Of a DNA stretch of 64,000 bases, positions 12,601-24,839 are shown piece by piece. The position numbers and the translations under genes were made by a program. The notes beneath the pieces were generated by a model. That model saw nothing but the letters and a program-made list of their open reading frames with translations. It ran no database searches and was not told the DNA's origin. Source of the DNA: Austropuccinia psidii (Eukaryota; Basidiomycota; Pucciniomycetes; Pucciniales; Sphaerophragmiaceae); the NCBI GenBank assembly GCA_023105745.1, contig JALGQZ010000013.1, positions 21,507,105-21,571,104 of the forward strand, given 5' to 3'. How positions within the stretch are numbered: position 1 is the first letter of the stretch; each line of letters opens with the position of its first letter.

Positions 12601-13065
12601 TTTAGAGTGAAATTTATGTCTTTGAAACGGTCCTGGTGATGGACTTCAAGAAATTTCTTTTCCAGTGGTTTTGTGTGCTCTAAAACCTAAATATTTTTCA
12701 ATTGTGACATTTTTTAATCTTTCAAGTTTTTGGGGGTTTAAATTGAATAATATAGCTGATAAGTTGGTCTCTGGACTGAAATTTTAAGGTGAGTTCATTC
12801 CAGAAGAGCTGGAATGAAGGTTTTCACATTCATAGTGTATTTGGTCCGCCCTCTCCTGAAAGATTTTTTTTCTCTTTATTTTCAAGTCTGTGACATATTC
12901 TCCTTTGAGTTAATTAATAAGTTGTTGGTAATTTCCCTTAAAATGGGGGCGCTTTTGTGAACTTTTCATGTAGTTTTTGATGAGGGATCCTAAAATTTGG
13001 GTATTAATATAAATGAAAGAAACTTTTTTGAGAGGAAATCTTAGCTTAAATCCAAAATCTGCCAT
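9620..13065 (-). pseudogene. Degenerate long coding relic(s), family not recognised
   Basis: I do not recognise this protein. The minus strand has long runs that read like real protein, broken by stops and frameshifts. One run starts at an ATG at 13063-13065 (MADFGFKLRFPLKKVSF), stays in frame for 51 codons to TAA at 12910-12912, and continues open to about 12790. A second runs from 11836 to 11615 (MRRLSNCQTQITCHEDYKNY). A third near 11330-11170 includes MAFIMFHTIFKIPNFGKDV and a later SYHWGIRGVHG. A fourth runs from about 10140 to 9630 with a single internal TAA near 9943; it includes FQLTGPPSEKLISQLMELNK and later ITPWDGLILSVITKNWFHAL. The pieces are collinear, suggesting one or two long transposon proteins of more than 1000 residues. 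No reverse transcriptase, DDE or helicase signature was visible to me. Confidence 0.5.
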
Positions 13066-13666
13066 TATGATGATCTCAAAATTATCTTGAAAGAAGGGTT
13101 AACAAGTTAAGAAATAAGATAAGGTAAGGTGAGGTGGCAAAAAAAACATGATTTTTGTGTGGAAAAGGAATTTAATCTTCATCTAAGAGGTCAAAGGGAA
13201 AACCTTCAGAATATTAAAATATAATTACTTGGGTTAATATGTCAATCATCAACAGATAACACATTTGTTACTATGGAAATCTTAATCAAGGTTTTGGGTC
13301 TTGTAACTGACTTACATTATGTAAATTTTTTGACCAGAAACAGTAAAAGTTCATCTAATATCAGGAATATTTAACAGATGGAAGATTCAAGAGGTCTTAA
13401 CCTGCAATCCACCAAAAGGTTGGGACATATTCTTTATTTTTAAATGGTTAAAATGTCTGTATTAATTCAGTTGTTATAAATTATTTTTATATATATTGAT
13501 ACTTAAAAATTTAGTTAATTATAATAGAAACTAAAACATAGGACCTTTAGTATTGAAACTCTGTTTTTTTTTAAGAAAAAAAAAGAAAAATATAAACAAG
13601 TGCTACATGTAATCAGTGGCTAATTGTTTTTTTATAATAATAATAATTAATTTTTAATCTTTGTTT

Positions 13667-13998
13667 GTGGAGGATGGAGTTAGATTCTCCATCCTCCACC
13701 TGGAAGATTGTTGCCAGTCAATGATCTTATTTCAGGATGTGGGAACTACCTTCAGTACAGTACAGTAGCCTGGCAGCCAATTGTCAACGGTGTTAGAATA
13801 GCCGTTGGCAATTGGCAACCAGTACTATTGCTGCGACCCAAAGGAATGGCTTACATAAGATTTTCAACGATCTTCAACAATCTTATGTAAGCCAAGTGAA
13901 TTGGCTGCAGAGTGCTAAAACCCCCTCTAATATATCCAATTATGGCTGTCTAGTATATTTCAGGTGGTGGATGGAGCAGTCAGCTCCATCCACCACCT
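13667..13998. mobile_element. Small foldback/MITE-like element with hairpin ends
   Basis: Each end is itself a hairpin. On the left GTGGAGGATGGAG faces CTCCATCCTCCAC (13667-13699). On the right AGGTGGTGGATGGAG faces CTCCATCCACCACCT (13962-13998). The two ends are also inverted copies of each other. Inside are two more inverted repeats. GCCAATTGTCAACGG (13776-13790) faces CCGTTGGCAATTGGC (13802-13816). GGCTTACATAAGATT (13848-13862) faces AATCTTATGTAAGCC (13879-13893). There is no gene. The base composition is far less AT-rich than its flanks. No target-site duplication is evident. Confidence 0.8.
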
Positions 13999-16720
13999 AA
14001 GCTCAATAAAATGAATTATTTCATTGTGTGACAAGGGGAAAAAGGCCCTGTGGATTTTTCTTTCTTTTTGATTAATCATTCAAAAATGATCATAATCTTC
14101 ATTAAAAATTGGGTATTATAACTCATAAATCAAAGCTAAAACTTTTTTGATCTCAAAACTAAGCCTTTAAGAGTTCAATCCTAAAACTTTCAATTCCTTT
14201 TTCCATTTATTTTATTCAGATTTAATTTGTATTTTTTTCTATTATTCTTGAAACCAACCTAAAATTATATTTTATTCTCCTCAGAAATTATATCTTAAAC
14301 TTTATTTTCCTATTCAGTGAAAATTTACATTTTCTCACTCCATTTTCTTAATTTTTGATAATTTATTCTCTACCAATTTGTTTTAATTCAAATTTAACTA
14401 TCTTTTTTTCATTACTTGACTTTTCTATAATGCTTTTAAGAGAGAATTTTGCTTGAATAATAAAAGAAATTATATTTTATTTTAAATTGATAATAATCTT
14501 TTGTATAAATTTTTGGATATATTTATTTCTCTCCCATACCCAGATTTATCATGCGTATTTAAATTGGAAATCCTTTCATAATTTTTAATTAGGTAAATAT
14601 TTGATTTAATTGAATATCAAAATCATTTGAATAAATTGACAACTTAATACTTATGGTAGTATCAATAAAAACCATAATCTAAACGCTAATAAGAATATCT
14701 AAATTCTTCACTAATTTACCATTCTCCTTATGATATTCCTGATTATATTCAAGTTTAATTTTATCTTAAACCAAAGGATTCACAAATAAATTAGACATTA
14801 AATGAGAATATTTCTACTGAGCTCGAGGTCCATATCTACTTCCTTATAATTTTCAACTGAATTATCTCCCTTCAAATAATTTTTTTAAATATGATGAATA
14901 TTTGGCTTGTACCAAATGAAGCATCATTTCCTTTTACAGAATTTACACGTGACTTTATTGATGCCCTTTTTTTGTCACATTAAGATATACCTGCTCCAGT
15001 AGCATTTCCAAAAAAAAATTGGCTCAGAATTATGTCTTTCTATATGTTTTCCACGAATATCAAATAATTTTAGCTGTAAGATTAAACTTATTTTGAGACT
15101 TCTTATTCAATTCAAGATCCATCAGTTTTCATTTATTTTTCTTACTAAGAGAAGCTCTTCAAGTTTAATTCAAACTACTTCTCCCAAAAGATGCATCACA
15201 ATTCTATTTAATATTTGAAGAATTTAGCATTCAAATATGATTTTTCTGATTAGGATATCCTGGAGACTGTGAGAGATATGGGATGGATCTCTAGGATTGA
15301 TTAAGCTGAGTTTTTTTATGGGGGATATCACATTAAAACTTAAAAGATTGAAAAATTCAATTCAAAATCATAGATAAATGATAAATATGATTTTCAAAAA
15401 GGGTGACCAAAACTTCAAAAAATGAAATTAAATTGGCTGAGAGAATATTTGAAATGAATATTTTTTCTTGAATGTTGAGAAAAAGAGATTTGAGATTGGA
15501 ATCCATAGAGAAAATGAAAACAAAATGATAATTATTTAATGGCTTGGAGAGCCTTGAGTTATGATAAGGAAATTTGAATTAGGTTTCAAATTCAAAATCT
15601 TGAATTTTTTACAAACCTCTGATTAGAAAAAGCACCAGGTCATTCTGTTGATAAAATGTTTTTTTTTGAATTTTATAATTTCTTTAAAAAACCCACATTA
15701 TTTCAATGTGGGCTTTGATAGGTTTTAGATTGTCTATTATTACAGTTTCATTCCTAAAGGCTTATTAAATATTTACTTCCAACTATATTAAGATGACATA
15801 TTATTTCTGAATTGTTTACTTTTTTGAAAAATGCGTTTTCTTCCTCATTATTGAAAAAAGGTTGTTTGGAGAAAATAAAATGGGCTGAAAATTAGTGTTT
15901 TACATACTATTTCCTTATTTAAAAAATTCCCATCGTTTTTGAAGATTAAACAAAGGAGTGGGAATCTTTTAAAAAATGAAAAAAAGTATAGGTTTTTCAG
16001 AGAGTAGCACTTAAATGTTATTATTTTATATGTTTTATTATCTAAAAATCACAAGACACATTAGCTCATTTTTATTTCTTTGCTTCTAAAGCTTCATTAT
16101 ATTCTGATTCATGACTTTTAATACCTTGAACTTCTCTTTTTGTTAAAATAATTCTTATTTATTTTTTTGAAAAAAAAATATCTTGAAACAGTTAAAGTTT
16201 CATTCTTGGCTTAAGATCAGTGAATATTTTTCTTTTCTGGAGTAGATTAGATGGTTGAGAAGAGAATTTCTACCTATTTTTATATAATCTCTTTTTTGGA
16301 GAGACTCAAGATCAATTCAATCAATTACAAAAAGTCCTATTTCCATATCTCAGTATGACTGAGTCAATTGTGTTAAAATGTCAAATGATCTCATTTTGTG
16401 AAATTTGAAAGATGAGATGTTGGCCAATAGTAAGTAGCCCCTAGTCAAGATGATTTGAAATTCAATTTAAAGAATTTTTAATAAAATTCTCATTTCAATT
16501 GCCTAAAGAACCGCACAACGTAGGATTTGAGGGCAGGGCGTGCTGATTAAATTCGAATTCTAATCATTCCTTCACACTAAAAATCACATTGCGGCATTGC
16601 AATAATCATCAAGAGGTAAAGTAAAACTTTGAATATAATTTAGGAACTTTATTGAACATCCAATTCATCCATCCATCACCCTACTGTGTGTGTACCTTTT
16701 AGGCTTTTAGATTAGTAAGT
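13999..16720. other. AT-rich spacer upstream of the RanBP1 gene
   Basis: No gene is supported. A short perfect hairpin, CCCACATT facing AATGTGGG, lies near 15690-15713. From about 16500 the base composition becomes richer in G and C and CpG reappears, which marks the 5' flank of the host gene. Confidence 0.6.
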
Positions 16721-16726
16721 AGTCTT

Positions 16727-16757
16727 ATTCGGTCGATCGATCGATCGATCCCCGAAT
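16727..16757. promoter_or_regulatory. TCGA-repeat palindrome in the RanBP1 5' flank
   Basis: ATTCGG (16727-16732) and CCGAAT (16752-16757) enclose four tandem TCGA units. The whole is nearly self-complementary and lies about 120 bases before the start codon. It could be a transcription-factor site or simply a microsatellite. A short TCGATCGAT also occurs in the first intron. Function is inferred from position only. Confidence 0.4.
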
Positions 16758-16876
16758 CAATTTAAGTTCATCTCGGATTGTTTGAAAACTTTTAGGCTGA
16801 TCTTTCGAATTTCGATAACTTTTTCACTCACTCTCATCCTCAATTGATCATCTTGACCGTTATCAAATTTACAGTC

Positions 16877-18124
16877 ATGGCTGATCAATCCAACTCACCT
16901 GTTCGTGACCTTATTTCGATTCTGTTGACCGTCCTTGTGATCTTCACTATATCGATCGATTGGTTGGGATGGCTTATGAATTTAATTGGTTATGTTTAGG
17001 ATACCGCAGCGGAACCTGAGAAACACTTTGAGCCATTGGTCAAATTAGATGCAGTTGAGTTAAAGTTAAAAATTAAATAAATTCTCATCGTCCATCGGTT
17101 TTCATCCATCCATCCATCTATCCATCTATCATTGACATCCTTCATCTTGCTTTTTATCATCAGGTCGAAACTAAGACACATGAAGAGCAGGAGGATGTCT
17201 TTTTCAAATTGTTAGCAATTTAATTCTTACCTTGCTCGAATCAAAATTCACATTTAGATTTGCGCAATCTATTATAGGCGAGCTAAACTGTTCAGGTTTG
17301 ACAAAGAATTAGGTGAATGGAAAGAGAGAGGTACCGGTGATTTGAAGTTGTTAAAACATCAAGTTAAGTCTCCTCATCTATCAAACTTCTTAATCTGATC
17401 CTCGCTCAACTTTCTACTTCCTATAACAGACATCAAAAAAAATTAGACTAGTCATGCGTCGGGACAAAACACTAAAAGTTTGTGCAAACCATTATAGTTA
17501 AGTCCTTCTAGCCAATTTTGTCACATCGTTGACTTTCTTTCTATGATACCCTGAATGATTCTTATTGACTTGAGGAAATCTATCTCTTTTCTGCCATCTT
17601 AACCGTCAACAGTCACCTCCGATATGACATTAGCCCCCAACGTTGGTTCAGATCGATCATGGGTTTATAATGTTGCAGCAGATGTTTCTGAAGATGTACC
17701 TCGCGCTGAAACTCTCGCGATTAGATTTGGAAGCTCCGAAAGTAAGCTTTCTTCCTATCTGAACCACACATTTCTGTTCAAGATGTCTGCTTATACGGTT
17801 TTCTCTTTCAAATGAATTTGTTTTATGCTTATTTATTGATCCATTTATCACCTAACAGACGCTAATAAATTTAAAGAAAAATTTGAAGAAGCTCAAGAAA
17901 TTAACAGCTCGCTTGCATCAAATCCTAATGCTAACGGCGCTACGCAGGTTGGCCCAAAGACGAACCAAGACACAGAAGGCGAGGAGGCTCAAAAGCAGGA
18001 GACCAAGGCTGAAGCAAACACAGTCGCTGATACCCCTGTTCAGAGTGACGCAACAGCTAATGCTGTCACCCAAGACGTCACGACGGAACCAGAGGGGAAA
18101 AAAGAAGAGGAAAAAACTGATTAG
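16877..18124 (+). CDS. YRB1: Ran-binding protein 1 (Ran-specific GTPase-activating protein co-factor), seven exons
   Basis: RanBP1 binds Ran-GTP, stimulates RanGAP-driven GTP hydrolysis and releases export complexes on the cytoplasmic side of the nuclear pore. Exons by splice sites and alignment to the yeast family from memory: 16877-16900, 17000-17053, 17164-17210, 17278-17362, 17430-17496, 17613-17741 and 17859-18124. They give 223 residues ending at TAG 18122-18124. The RanBD1 domain covers about residues 15-155, with the family blocks [49 protein letters not shown] and LAIRFGS, then [12 protein letters not shown]. After it comes an acidic, Glu/Thr/Gln-rich tail of about 65 residues with no visible fold. 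Introns are 67-117 nt. The first donor is uncertain: GTTCGT at 16901 gives the best N terminus, while an in-phase GTCCTT at 16931 would add ten residues. The gene is intact and CpG-rich, unlike its surroundings. Confidence 0.93.
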
Positions 18125-21100
18125 GTAGGCTGAATATCTCATCGATTATGAAAACGTAAAACTAATCCACTCGTCTCAACGGTGATCTTTTGGTTACATC
18201 ATAGTTTATGAAAACACAGCAAACAATTGGAGAAATTATGGATGTGTTTTTTTGCCAGTCATGCTTTTTTAACCATTTCAATTATTTCAGTTGTTCTCGC
18301 TCTTCAATAAAAAAGAAATTCATACTTCATACTTAAAGAAAACACATTTTTTGTTAGAAACATCTATTCTGTTTTTAATTACTAACTCCTCCAAGAAAGA
18401 AGTGATGAAGATGAATCTAGTCACGATGTTAATGAAAGAATTGGGTTTTATAATCAGCAAATAAAGAGTGACGAATTAATAGACTTTTCATGAAAGAAAA
18501 TACCTTTATCCAGAACCATCCCAAGTGGGCCAAAATCAATTTAGGAGAGATTCTCCCTAAAGTTTTCGCCGGCGCATGAGATTGCCCCTGGCAAAAGGAA
18601 CACCTAGCTGACATCAGTGAACAAACAAGACACAAAACCCATTCAGTGTTTTTGAATGATTTCAAAGCCTCAGTATCATAAAAGCCCATTGAAATTGAAA
18701 ACAGTCACATTGAACTAGATATTTCTTCCATGTAGCAAAAACTACACAAAATGTTCTCATTTCTTTTTCCTCAAAACAATACATTAGAACAAAACATGCC
18801 AGAGATGTTGAGCCAATATTTCTTCTTGACTCCTTCCCTTTATAGAAAACAAAAAAAACATGCAACCAAGAAATATTGAAGAACTTGACATGTCCATTAT
18901 TTCATGAGCTCAGGCAACTTGTCAAGCCAAAGTTGATTGTGTTACAGGCTTGGCCCCTAGGTATGAAGTCTAGTTTACTTGAGAAACTGTTTGACTGGCA
19001 GTAAGCACTTTAAATCCTACATTTTTCTTGAATTTTTGTGAATCATCAAGCTCTATCCTTTGAGTTTGAATGAGCTCTTACATTCAATCTTCATGAAACT
19101 TGTGACAGATTTATTTAGCCATAATGAATTGAAATAAACTCAAACTCATTATTTTTCATGTTATCATAATTATTTTTTTAATAAAATTTATTTATGGGTT
19201 TGTTGAAAAATTATTTGAAAAATTCTTATGAAATTAATCTTAAATAGTTGTTGTGTTTTTTTGCCCTTGTTTTTCCTTTTTTTTTGATTTATTTATCTTA
19301 ATAATTTTCTTTGGTTCTTAAAAAGATTCCTTTGAAAGAAATCAAAGAGTTTATTTTTAAAAATTAAAATGAGAAAAAAAAAACTAATCAGGAAAAATAT
19401 TTTTTTGCATTTTTTTCAAACAATAACATTGTAAAAAAAAAATGATTCTGCTGGTTAGCTTTTTTTAAAAAAAAAAACTAGAAAAAAGCTAAATATTTGT
19501 AAATAACCGTATGCCAAATATTTTTTGAACATATGATTACTTTTTACCAAAATTTCTTTTGGTGCTATTTTTGATTACATAACCTTCCCAAAACATTTTC
19601 TTCGAAAATTGAATTTTCCCTTTCACAATAATTAAGATTAAAAGAATAAAATGAATTTTCACAATCTTTTGACTTTGTGAACTTTCTTTTTTGAAAAAAA
19701 AAAGCCAAAACTCAAAGGTAATGTTTTTTTCAAGAAAAGATCAAAATAGTATTACTTGGAAATCAAGTATTACAGACCTCATAGGCCTTATAAATTAACC
19801 CAAAAAGACACTTTAATTGTTATTCTAGAAAAATTACTTTTTTTTCATAAGGGTGTATTTTTGGGAGGGTTCCCAAATAAATCCAGCACCTAAGCTAAGA
19901 AAGAAGGAAATATTTATTTATTAGTTAAATTATCTTTGTTTAAACCCAAAAAGGGATTTTGTTTTTCTCTTCAAAAAAATCATAAAATTATTCAATACCT
20001 TTGTAGAATTACCTTTTGATCTCAAAATATTATGTTTAGTGTTGATTCTAAAAATAAATTTACTATTTAATATAAATATGGGTTTAATAATAATGACTAT
20101 AAAATTTTATTTTCCAAATTTTAATATTTTTTCTCAAAACATTTTTTCAATTATTATTTCATAATCTGAGTATTAAATTTACTTAATATACAAAAAAAAA
20201 AAAAAGAATAAATATTATTTTATTTTATTATTGAGTTTATTTTTACACAAGGATATAACTTAATTTTCTCTTATTAATTTAATTTAAAAATTCTAAAACT
20301 TATTTTGACTAAATGTAAATTTTTGAATATCAATTATTATTTTATATCTTAATTTTATTTTAAATTTTAAAACATGAAGAAAAAAAATCCCAAAATATGT
20401 TTTGATTTTTTTCCCCTTATTCAAAATTATCAAAAACTTGTTTATGTTATGAAAAAAATTTAATTATGGAAAATTTATAAAATCTAAATTTAAGAAAATT
20501 CTAAACAGATTATTTTCTAATTAATTATTTCAAAAAAGGGTCTTAAATATCAAGCTTTACTTATAGAATAATTCAAATTAAATATGTAAAATATGCTTCA
20601 CTTGGCTATAATTTAAACTCAAAAAGACATGATAAAGCCAAAAAAAATTAATGGCTCTTATTTTTTCATAAAGAAAAGCCTTGAAATATGAGATTTGTCT
20701 ATTAAAAAATTTAAATATGAAAAAGAAGAATACTCAATTACCATTTATTTGAGCTCATTCAATATAAAGAAAAATGAATCCATACAAATTATTCAAGATA
20801 TTTTTCAACTTTCTCAAGTATGAAGATTTAATAGTTAGTACAAGATCTGAAAATTTGGTTGATATAATTTCATAGTTTTACTTCAAACCCAAATTTTTGA
20901 TGTTTTAATTATTAAATTAAAATGAATTTTAATCATAAGAAAGATATTTCTAGGGTAAAATAGTTTACATATTTTGATTATTCTCATAGTAAAGGAATAT
21001 TTTCTATGTATTTTTTTCTCATCTTTTATGGGAAAAACACTCTTATAACTTGACCTTCAAATTTTTCAAATAATTAATTTTTTGTGAATATGAAATGGAC

Positions 21101-21334
21101 AATCCTTCTTCTATTTTTTCTTTAAGAGATTTTTATTTTATTAAATTTATAAATTTTTCATTAAGAATCTCTAATATTATATTATCTATTCCTAAAATTA
21201 AAATCAATAACCTTCAAAATCTAAAATAAAAAAAATCTTCAGAATATTTGAAAAGAAAAAAAATAAATTAATCAATTAATAGAAATAATTTTTTTAGTTA
21301 ATTTTTTTGTTTTAAATTAATTCTAATATTTTAT
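18125..21334. other. Spacer downstream of RanBP1, AT-rich, no supported gene
   Basis: The first 1000 bases (to about 19140) are less AT-rich and contain minus-strand ORFs of 86 and 67 codons (18429-18865). I could not relate them to any family, and they may be relics of an old element. From 19140 onwards the sequence is mostly A/T runs. Confidence 0.5.
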
Positions 21335-22905
21335 TAGGATGTTTCAAATATAGAAAATACCAAACTAAAATAATATAAGATTTAACACCTAAATCTCACT
21401 GTAAAAAAAACTAAGTTTTTCAATCATAAATACAATGGTTTTTTCAAGTGAGTCCCCTGGTATTTTGTCAAAATCTCTATGCTTTTGAAAATATGAGATT
21501 TCATCATTTCAAAAATAAATTAAACCTGACCTAGCCACATTTAATTCCTCAACCAAAAAAAAAAAAAGTTTATCCCTTAACAAAATATTTTTACAGAAAG
21601 ATCTTCAAAAGCATTCAAAAATAATTCATCCACAAATTAATTTCATTTTTCTATTTAAAATTTGTTTTTTCTTTTTATTTCTAAAATTTAAATTTTTTTG
21701 AATAAATTGTTTTTAAAATGGAATTTCTTTCTTTGTATATTTAGAATAATAATTCAATTTGAATTTTAGTTACTAAACTAAATTATTTTAATGATTCTAC
21801 TTATTAATTTATTTTTAATTGAATCATTTTTATATAATAATAATCTTTAATTTTTTTTTAAAAAAAAGTTTTTTGACTTTAAATTTTAATTTCAATTTAT
21901 TTTTCTTTAGATTAATAATATAATTTTAATTTTAATTTTTTTTTGGGACTAAACAAAATTATATTAATTATTCAACTGATTTATTTAATTCTCATAATTT
22001 TTTTTTTTTTTTTTTTTTTCATAATTTTATAAATTTTCTTCTTTTGTTTTTGTTTTAATATTTCAAAACCATTTATTGGATTAAAAAAAATATTTTTTTT
22101 TTAAAAAAAAAAAAAAAAAAAAAAAGGTTTCAATTTGAAATTATATATAATTATTTTTTTTATTTTTAAAAAAGAAATTATTCTATAAAATAATTTAAGA
22201 ATTTTTATTTTATGTTACAAAAAAATAATAAATAATAATAATTTAAGAATTTAAATCTTGTGAACCAAAATTTAAATGAGTAGAAGAAGAGAATAAATTT
22301 CTCAAACAAAAATATTATAATTTATAATTAGATTTTCTAATTTATCTCAAAAAAACAATTCTTAAAGAATTGAGCTTATTCTTGAAAATATTCATTAAGA
22401 TTTAAATTCAAGTACAGTTAAAATATACTATTATACCTTTATTTTTTAAAACTAGTTCAATTGAAATAAAGGAATAAATAAGTGATACTTATAGCTTTTC
22501 TGGATTCTATATAATAAGTTTGAATTCAAAGTCAATTTTTAAAAGATAATAATTTTCTCACATTCTCAACTTAAGTAAGCCCAAGTTTTAATATTTACAA
22601 GGATGTAAGAAAACTTATTTGTTTTTAAAGTTTATCTATAAGCATTTAATATGCAATAAAAGAGATATTTATTAAATAATAAATTCTCTTAGTGGGGTAT
22701 GTAAAAAATTAATGTGTGATTTGAATAATTAATTAAAGTATTTGATGGGTTGAAATGTAGTATTTGGAACCAAAAATCTGGATTTCAAGCACTTGGAAAT
22801 ACCACAAAATTTGAGGAATTGTATTCTCAAAATCCCAAAAAATTAAATTCAGTATTTGATGAAAAAAAAAATTAACTTGGGATTTTTTATATTTTACTCC
22901 TCCTA
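21335..22905. mobile_element. Internally deleted or decayed PIF/Harbinger-type derivative
   Basis: The left end (TTAGGATGTTTCAAATAT from about 21334, then GTCCCCTGGTATTTTG near 21453) matches the left end of the 23322-29250 element, where the same GTCCCCTGGTATTTTG occurs at about 23427. The right end (about 22755-22905, with AAAATCCCAAAAAATTAAAT and CTTGGGATTTT, ending in CTCCTCCTA) matches that element's right end at 29090-29250. Between them is only AT-rich sequence without recognisable genes. At about 1.57 kb it is probably a non-autonomous relative, though severe decay in place would look similar. Confidence 0.6.
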
Positions 22906-23321
22906 TTATTATTATTATTTAAATGATATATATTACTAAATTATAAAATGAAATCATAAATATTCTTAAATTACTAAACTAAATTGAAATTTATATTAAG
23001 AATTAATATCAAATTAAAAAAATAATATATTGGAATTAAGTGATTAATAAATAAACAATTTTAAGAAATTTTTTTCATAACTTTTAATCAAATAATAATA
23101 ATTAGTTTATTATAGTAAAAAATAGTAGTTATTTTTAGGTATACCAAAAAATATATTATTGTTTTTTTCTTATATTTTTCTTTCAATAAAAATTTAAAAG
23201 ATAAATTTTAGTGGAAAAAAGAGCTTTAGAGATATTAAAATTATTCTATATTCTATTAAGAAATTTGTTTTAATATAAAATTAAAATATTGTGATTATTA
23301 ATATTTAAAAAGTAGTTATTA

Positions 23322-23355
23322 GGGGGTGTCAAAGTCACCAAATCCCACCTTAAAA
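23322..23355 (+). repeat. Left terminal inverted repeat of the Harbinger-type element
   Basis: GGGGGTGTCAAAGTCACC followed by AAATCCCAC. It pairs with 29209-29249 and resembles the ends at 21335 and 52565. Subterminal copies of AAATCCCA continue to about 23480. Confidence 0.75.
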
Positions 23356-23601
23356 TAACGCAGGATTTGGAACCCAAATCCCAACACTAAATCCCAGGTT
23401 TTTTATGTGTAAATCCCATGGCATTTTAACTGAGTCCCCTGGTATTTTGACCAAATCCTATGCATCTGGGATTTCAGCTTGAAACCTAACCCAAATGAGT
23501 AGTAACAATTCATACCTGTACAACATATTCTTCTACACTCCATTTTGGAAAATCTGACCGAACAGCTTACAGTCCATTTATACTTCTTCATACATATAAT
23601 A

Positions 23602-24836
23602 ATGCCTCAATCCAAAGCAAGACAAATTAAGACAGATATGAAAATCACCTCTGGCCTGCCTCATCCATCAGGTAACTTAATACATATAGAGTATTTAACC
23701 ATAATTAATTGGCTTTCAGTAAAATCCAATTTTGAGTCATGTTTTGGTACTAGTGGTTCAACATCTGTTGGAAGACCTCCTTCATCAAAGCAGCATGGAT
23801 TTCAGCTTATGGCCATTGAGGTCAACAAAAAATCATGAAATTGCCTAAACCTTAGTTCAAGCAGCATCTGAGATTGATGGAAAACATATAAAAAGAAATA
23901 TATGGCAGCAAAAAAATTTGAAAATTCGACTGGGGCTGGAATAACAGAAGAAGATGAGAGTAAAGGAATAAAATCAATGAGTGAAAATCTTGAAAGTATG
24001 TGCCCTTGCTATGCTGAAATAGATTTTCTCTTTGGCCACAAGCCCAATGTCACTCCCATTGCAAGCTATGATTTTCAAGAAAAAGACAGCTTCAATGGTG
24101 ATGATGATGTTGATGTTTTGCTTGATAAGGTAAGATATTGCCTCTTCCTCTTTTTACCTGTGATAGTTAAAGCTCATTTACTTGTTAAAGGAGAATGATA
24201 GCTTGGATTTACCTCTAATTCTGGATCCTTTGCTTAATAATGATGATGACTTGGTTCAAGTGGAAAACCTCCAAGATGAATAAGTAAGTATGTTTAAGCC
24301 CAATACTTATGAAATCCATTGTTGATTATTTCTTGTTTGACCAGCAAAGTAAATCCATAATGCATTCAATACAAAAGCGTCATCAAGCATTGACACCCAA
24401 CTTGAATGACAAGAGTGGCTCTAGGAAAAGGCAGATGGATATGTTTGCACCAACATATGCAAATTTGCTGGAATCACGGCAAAAGGGTATGTTTTGGGCT
24501 TATGGTTACTCAGATCAATCCTACTGACAAAATGCATGATTTGTAGCCCGTGAAACCAGTGAACATGCTTGTTTGGAGTGGAACAGGGAGAGGTGGAATG
24601 AAGAGAAAGAAAGCAACATGGAAAAGCAACAGTTTGAAGAAGTCAAGTTGCAAAAGCAAATGGAGTTTGAGGAGAAGCAACTTATGCAGAAATATGAATT
24701 TGAAAAAGAAAAGTGGAATTGAGAATTGGAATTTAAGGAAAAGAAATGCCAGATGGATCTCACTATAGAAAAATTTTCATCAAGAAGGCCAATCGGGGAG
24801 CTGGAACGCATTCTGACATTAATCAATAAAAAATAA
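23602..24836 (+). pseudogene. Myb/SANT-like accessory protein of the Harbinger-type element
   Basis: In PIF/Harbinger elements a Myb/SANT-like protein binds the element ends and brings in the transposase. Here the frame starts at ATG 23602. A likely 48-nt intron lies at 23672-23719. Coding sequence resumes with a Gly/Ser/Pro segment, then WKTYKKKYMAAKKF and TGAGITEEDESKGI (23880-23990), MCPCYAEIDFLFGHKPNVTP near 24000-24060, and an acidic Asp-rich patch. After 24530 comes a Glu/Lys-rich coiled coil (WNRERWNEEKES onward) ending at TAA 24836. Stops lie at 23836-23838 and nearby, and at 24719-24721 inside the coiled coil; at least two further introns or frameshifts are needed between 24140 and 24540. 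The SANT helices are clearer in the second copy at 59160-60330. Confidence 0.7.
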
Positions 24837-24839
24837 AAT

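Noticed and set aside
17883..18142. ORFs on both strands over the last RanBP1 exon
   Set aside because: They are out-of-frame shadows of the acidic C-terminal tail.
18429..18865. Two minus-strand ORFs considered as a retrotransposon relic
   Set aside because: No conserved block of integrase or reverse transcriptase could be identified in any frame.
21999..22126. Long T run followed by long A run, possible terminator or inverted repeat
   Set aside because: Homopolymer tracts are common in this spacer and give no specific signal.
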